From Actinomycetota bacterium (GTDB lineage Bacteria > Actinomycetota > Actinomycetes > Streptosporangiales > Streptosporangiaceae): DNA of 19,818 bases. Each line of letters opens with the position of its first letter. Position 1 is the first letter of the stretch. Shown here one piece after another: positions 17,082-19,818 of this stretch. A program made the translations under genes and the position numbers. A model generated the notes under the pieces. That model did no database searches and was not told the DNA's origin. It saw only the letters and a program-made list of their open reading frames with translations. The stretch covers positions 1 through 19,818 of the forward strand of contig QGUZ01000067.1 of assembly GCA_003242605.1 (NCBI GenBank), written 5' to 3'.

Positions 17082-17118
17082 CATGTTGACCATATTGTCG
17101 GCAATCAATGGTGACATG
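17082..17118. promoter_or_regulatory. Dyad-symmetric element upstream of the formate dehydrogenase promoter
   Basis: CATGTTGACCAT (17082-17093) and ATGGTGACATG (17108-17118) are inverted copies differing by a small indel, around an inner TTGTCGGCAA. The centre is about 60 bp upstream of the predicted -35 of the operon and 300 bp before the divergent isomerase gene. It may be a regulator-binding site; the protein is unknown. The surrounding 16998-17400 gap otherwise holds only the promoter, a possible gene remnant at 17207-17398 and the isomerase ribosome-binding site. Confidence 0.4.
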
Positions 17119-17384
17119 TACACCGAACCGGAGGACAGGCCACCCTTCCCCGGCCAGGCCGTTTTGATACCCGTCTTCACAGACCACCCCGTTTGCTCGG
17201 GTCCGGTGACCGTGTGCCACCATCCGGGTGGCGCTCGCGTCACGTTCTCGCCGCCGGTGCGCCGCCGTACGGCCCGGCCCCGGTTCGTGGCGGGCGGGCG
17301 TCGCCGTGCGTGCCGCGCGGCGGGCTCCGGGCGCGCACGCGCCGAGCGCCGTCGCCGAGCCCGGCCGCCCGGTGCGCATCGTGA

Positions 17385-17390
17385 GGGAGG
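17385..17390 (+). promoter_or_regulatory. Ribosome-binding site of the hydroxypyruvate isomerase gene
   Basis: GGGAGG lies 10 nt before the GTG at 17401. It marks the real start within a frame that is open from near 17068. Confidence 0.6.
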
Positions 17391-17400
17391 TGCCCTGACC

Positions 17401-18204
17401 GTGCGGTTCGCCGTGAACCTGTCGATTCTCTTCACCGAGCTGCCGCTGCTCGAACGCCCGGCCGCCGCCGCCCGGGCCGGCTTCGACGCGGTGGAGCTGT
17501 GGTGGCCGTTCGACGGGCCGCAGCCCGCCGAGCGCGAGCTCGACGCGCTGCGCCGCGCGATCGAGGACGCCGGGGTGCACCTCGTCGGCCTCAACTTCGA
17601 CGGCGGCGACATGGCCGCCGGGGACCGCGGGCTGCTCTGCTCGCCGTCCGGGGCGGCGCGGTTCCGCGCCAACATCGACGTCGCCGTCGGGTTCGCGGCC
17701 ACGCTCGGCTGCCGGGTGATGAACGCCCTCTACGGCAACGCCGAGCCCGGCGTGCCCGCGGCGGTGCAGCGCCGCCTCGCCGTGGAGAACCTCGGCCGCG
17801 CCGCCGAGGCCGCCGCCCGCGCCGGCATCACCGTGCTCGTCGAGGCCACCAACACGTACGACAACCCGCGCTACGGCATCACCTCGTCGGCCGCCGCGTA
17901 CCAGCTCATCGACGAGGTGGGCGCGGGGAACGTCGCGTTCCTCGCCGACCTCTACCACCTGGCCCGGATGGGCGAGGACGTCGCCGCCCTCATCGACCGC
18001 GACGGCGCCCGCTTCGGCCACGTCCAGATCGCCGACGTGCCCGGCCGCGGCCGCCCCGGCACCGGCACGCTGCCCTACCCCGACCTGCTCGCCCGCCTCG
18101 AGGCCACCGGCTACTCCGGCTACGTCTCCCTCGAATACCGGCCGAGCGGCCCCAGCGCCGACGAGTTCGACTGGCTCACCCCGGACCGCACCCGCTGGCG
18201 CTAG
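17401..18204 (+). CDS. hyi: Hydroxypyruvate isomerase-like TIM-barrel protein
   Basis: A 267-residue xylose-isomerase-like TIM barrel. It starts RFAVNLSILFTELPLLERP and has the Hyi-type metal and catalytic positions: E148 in LVEATN, D183 and H186 in LADLYHLARM, H207 in GHVQIADVPGR with the following RPGTGTLPY, and E245 in VSLEYRP. Hyi interconverts hydroxypyruvate and tartronate semialdehyde in glyoxylate and allantoin catabolism. No glyoxylate carboligase or tartronate semialdehyde reductase gene is in the window, so the metabolic role is not confirmed; a related 2-oxo-tetronate or inosose isomerase is possible. The GTG at 17401 is supported by GGGAGG. It stands alone, divergent from the formate dehydrogenase operon. 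Confidence 0.87.
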   Translation: MRFAVNLSILFTELPLLERPAAAARAGFDAVELWWPFDGPQPAERELDALRRAIEDAGVHLVGLNFDGGDMAAGDRGLLCSPSGAARFRANIDVAVGFAATLGCRVMNALYGNAEPGVPAAVQRRLAVENLGRAAEAAARAGITVLVEATNTYDNPRYGITSSAAAYQLIDEVGAGNVAFLADLYHLARMGEDVAALIDRDGARFGHVQIADVPGRGRPGTGTLPYPDLLARLEATGYSGYVSLEYRPSGPSADEFDWLTPDRTRWR

Positions 18205-18238
18205 CGGTGCGGCCGTGCCGTACGGCGCGGCCCGCTAG
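18201..18238. terminator. Large hairpin at the 3' end of the isomerase gene
   Basis: CTAGCGG (18201-18207, containing the stop codon) pairs with CCGCTAG (18232-18238). Inside, GGCCGTGCC pairs with GGCGCGGCC with one G-U, around a GTAC loop. There is no T-run. It probably ends transcription of the isomerase gene. Confidence 0.65.
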
Positions 18239-18260
18239 TCGGCCCCGCTGCACCGCGCGG

Positions 18261-18414
18261 GCCCGCCTCGAAACTGCTGCGCGCCCCTAGCCGGCCCATC
18301 AGCGACGACATCGTGCGCCGCACCGTGCGCAGCGACGCCTCCGAGCCGCCGCGCGGCGGTCGCGTCCGTGGCGCCGTCGAGCAGCGGCCGTAGCAGCTTG
18401 CGCTCCCCGCTGGT
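18261..18414 (-). pseudogene. Frameshifted remnant of a LuxR-type HTH regulator
   Basis: Two overlapping minus-strand frames together spell a LuxR/GerE C-terminal helix-turn-helix. One frame gives TSGERKLLRPLLDGATDATA followed by ARRLG (18414-18340). The next frame gives SLRTVRRTMSSLMGRLGARS followed by SFEAG (18335-18261). The junction at 18336-18340 has 4 nt where one codon is expected, so a single inserted base (GGAGGCG for GGAGCG or similar) breaks the frame. The N-terminal sensor part is absent upstream, where only about 200 bp remain before the WD40 gene, so this is a truncated decayed remnant rather than a simple sequencing error. Nothing further is recognised in 18239-18260 or 18415-18610. 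Confidence 0.6.
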
Positions 18415-18610
18415 ACGGAGAGCCGCACAACGCCGAGCCGCACGCGTGTGGCGGCCTGACGTGGGCGCCGATCGACGGGCCCCGCCCGACATAGTTCGTA
18501 CATGTGCCGGACCCGAGCTGCACTGGCAAGGAGGGCTTCCGGGTACCTGGATGAGCCGAACCGGCCATCACCGGCTGAACGGAAGAGCCATTCCGACGAA
18601 TGTTCGCCGA

Positions 18611-19818
18611 TTAGTCAAGCAGAGGCGGGAGGGGCCGGATCGCCAGTACGCCGACTGACGACCCAAGCGCCAGCCGCTCCCCATCCCACGTCACGGCCCA
18701 CGCAGGGTGTTGCACGTCGATAACCGCAAGACACGATCCTGTCCTTGGCTCCCAGATGCGGGCGGTGCGGTCCTCGGCGACGGTGGCGAGAAGGGTGCGG
18801 CCGTCGAGGGTGAAGGCGCAAACCGCTTGCACGCCCCGGGTGTGTCCCTCAAGCGTTCGGAGCCAGTTGCCTGTGCGGGGGTCCCAGATGCGTACGGTTC
18901 TGTCCGCGGATGCACTGGCGAGCAGAGTGTGGCCACCGAGGACGAACGCGCAAACGAATCGCACCCTACGGGTGTGGCCATCGAGAGTGTGGTGCCGCTC
19001 GCCGGTGCGGGGGTCCCAGACACCTACGGTTGCGTCGTTGCTTGCGCTGGCGAGGAGGGGGCGGCCGTCGATCGTGAAGGCACAGACGGAACGCACCAGG
19101 TCAGAGTGGCCTCTTAAGGTTCGGCGCTGGCTTCCGGTGCGGGGGTCCCAGATGCGTAGGGTTCCGTCAGCGGCCGCCGCGGCGAGCAGAGTTTCCTTGT
19201 CGATGGTGAAGGCACAAACCGCCTGCACCCAGTCGGTCTGAACGCTCAGAATTCGACGCTGGCATCCGGTGTGGGGGTCCCAGATGCGTAGGGTTCCGTC
19301 GGCGGCTGTGCTGGCGAGCAGGGGTTGGTTGTTGAGGGTGAATGCGCAGACAGACCGCACCGAGTCGGTATGGCCTACGAATACCTGTCGCTCGCGCCCG
19401 GTGTGGGGGTCCCAGATGCGGACGGTTGCGTCGTTGCCTGCGCTGGCGAGCAGGGTTTGGTCATTGAGGGCGAAGGCGCAGAGGGACCGCACCCTGTTGG
19501 TGCGCTCATTGAGAGTCCGAGGCCGCTCGTCGGGGTGAGGATCCCAAACGGTGACGGTCGAGTACTTATCCGCAGTGGCGAGGAGCGTGTGTCCGTCGAG
19601 GGTGAAGGCGTGAACCGCTTGCACCCAGTCAGTGCCTTCTTCGAGGGCGTGCTCCTGGCGGCCGGTGTGGGGGTCCCAGATACGTACGGTCGCGTCCTTG
19701 CCTGCGCTGGCGAGGAGCGTGCGGCCGTCGAGGGTGAAGGCGCAGACGAATCGCACCAAGCGGGTGTGGCCGCGTAGGACTTGGCGTTGTTGCCCGTTGC
19801 AGGGGTCCCAGATGCGTA
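18611..19818 (-). CDS. WD40-repeat beta-propeller protein (3' part, runs off window)
   Basis: The C-terminal 402 residues of a larger protein, open to the right edge. From the edge it reads RIWDPCNGQQRQVLRGHTRL, then eight full WD40 blades of exactly 44 residues, each V-R/Q-x-V-C-A-F-T-x-D-G-x-x-L-L-A-S-A, a D-x-T-V-R-I-W-D-P-x-T-G core and usually a GHT turn, then a degenerate last strand ending IRPLPPLLD. A start at TTG 19759 would cut a blade in half and is not real. WD40 propellers are protein-interaction platforms; in actinomycetes they are often the C-terminus of large proteins with NACHT, kinase or protease N-termini, but what lies here is outside the window. Base composition is lower in GC than its neighbours. 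Confidence 0.88.
   Translation of the reverse strand, partial: RIWDPCNGQQRQVLRGHTRLVRFVCAFTLDGRTLLASAGKDATVRIWDPHTGRQEHALEEGTDWVQAVHAFTLDGHTLLATADKYSTVTVWDPHPDERPRTLNERTNRVRSLCAFALNDQTLLASAGNDATVRIWDPHTGRERQVFVGHTDSVRSVCAFTLNNQPLLASTAADGTLRIWDPHTGCQRRILSVQTDWVQAVCAFTIDKETLLAAAAADGTLRIWDPRTGSQRRTLRGHSDLVRSVCAFTIDGRPLLASASNDATVGVWDPRTGERHHTLDGHTRRVRFVCAFVLGGHTLLASASADRTVRIWDPRTGNWLRTLEGHTRGVQAVCAFTLDGRTLLATVAEDRTARIWEPRTGSCLAVIDVQHPAWAVTWDGERLALGSSVGVLAIRPLPPLLD
18701..19756 (-). repeat. 132-bp tandem repeats encoding WD40 blades
   Basis: Eight consecutive 132-bp units begin at 19756, 19624, 19492, 19360, 19228, 19096, 18964 and 18832 (descending), with part of another up to 19818. The core GGGGTCCCAGATGCG recurs in register. 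Units around 19128-19177 and 19257-19309 are nearly identical over 50 bp. Identical unit length and high DNA similarity point to recent duplication or gene conversion among blades. Confidence 0.85.

Noticed and set aside
19757..19759. TTG as the start of the WD40 protein
   Set aside because: It is the Leu of a GHTRL-VRF blade junction. The frame continues upstream to the window edge with another blade end (RIWDP), so the gene starts outside the window.
18701..19818. Regular repeats as a CRISPR array or non-coding satellite
   Set aside because: The unit is 132 bp with no short invariant repeat and variable spacer pattern, and it is continuously coding as WD40 blades.

Overview
The window looks like chromosomal DNA from a high-GC actinomycete. 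The supporting signs are strong G/C bias at third codon positions, frequent GTG starts, gene starts placed 6-7 nt after TANNNT -10 boxes (leaderless transcripts), and a recO-uppS-zur-znu neighbourhood like that known from Streptomyces and, in part, mycobacteria. A member of the Streptosporangiales or a relative is plausible, but no 16S or other marker is present to settle it.

Layout. (1) 97-2326: a TetR-family repressor divergent from a two-gene DrrA/DrrB-like ABC exporter, with an operator-like dyad lying over both core promoters. (2) 2561-4991, minus strand: a CDP-alcohol phosphotransferase with a long N-terminal extension, overlapping by ATGA a small multi-pass membrane protein and closed by a hairpin/T-rich terminator. 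(3) 5205-6710: recO and uppS. (4) 6757-8291: a CGNR zinc-finger regulator divergent from an EamA/DMT transporter. (5) 8231-11302, minus: a zinc-uptake operon znuA-znuC-znuB-zur whose promoter carries a Zur-box-like palindrome over the -35 element. (6) 11450-17041, minus: a tight four-gene operon for an NAD-linked molybdenum formate dehydrogenase ending in fdhD. (7) 17401-18204: a hydroxypyruvate-isomerase-like TIM barrel. (8) 18240-19818: a decayed LuxR-type HTH remnant and the 3' part of a WD40 beta-propeller gene that runs off the right edge.

The most unusual element is the formate dehydrogenase. Its alpha subunit, normally one chain of about 930 residues, is encoded as two polypeptides. 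A 290-residue piece carries the 2Fe-2S, two ferredoxin-type 4Fe-4S and the Mo-proximal 4Fe-4S domains. A 641-residue piece carries the molybdopterin catalytic domains with the active-site Cys-His pair. The pieces are not adjacent: a fused NuoE/NuoF-type diaphorase gene lies between them and the catalytic piece comes first, so the order is permuted relative to fdsG-fdsB-fdsA. The His-Cys3 cluster motif usual in this N-terminal region is also absent.

The second item of interest is the WD40 gene: eight full blades of exactly 44 residues (132 bp), very similar to each other at DNA level, in lower-GC DNA than its neighbours and next to a broken regulator. This suggests a recently amplified or acquired accessory locus whose N-terminal effector or sensor part lies outside the window.
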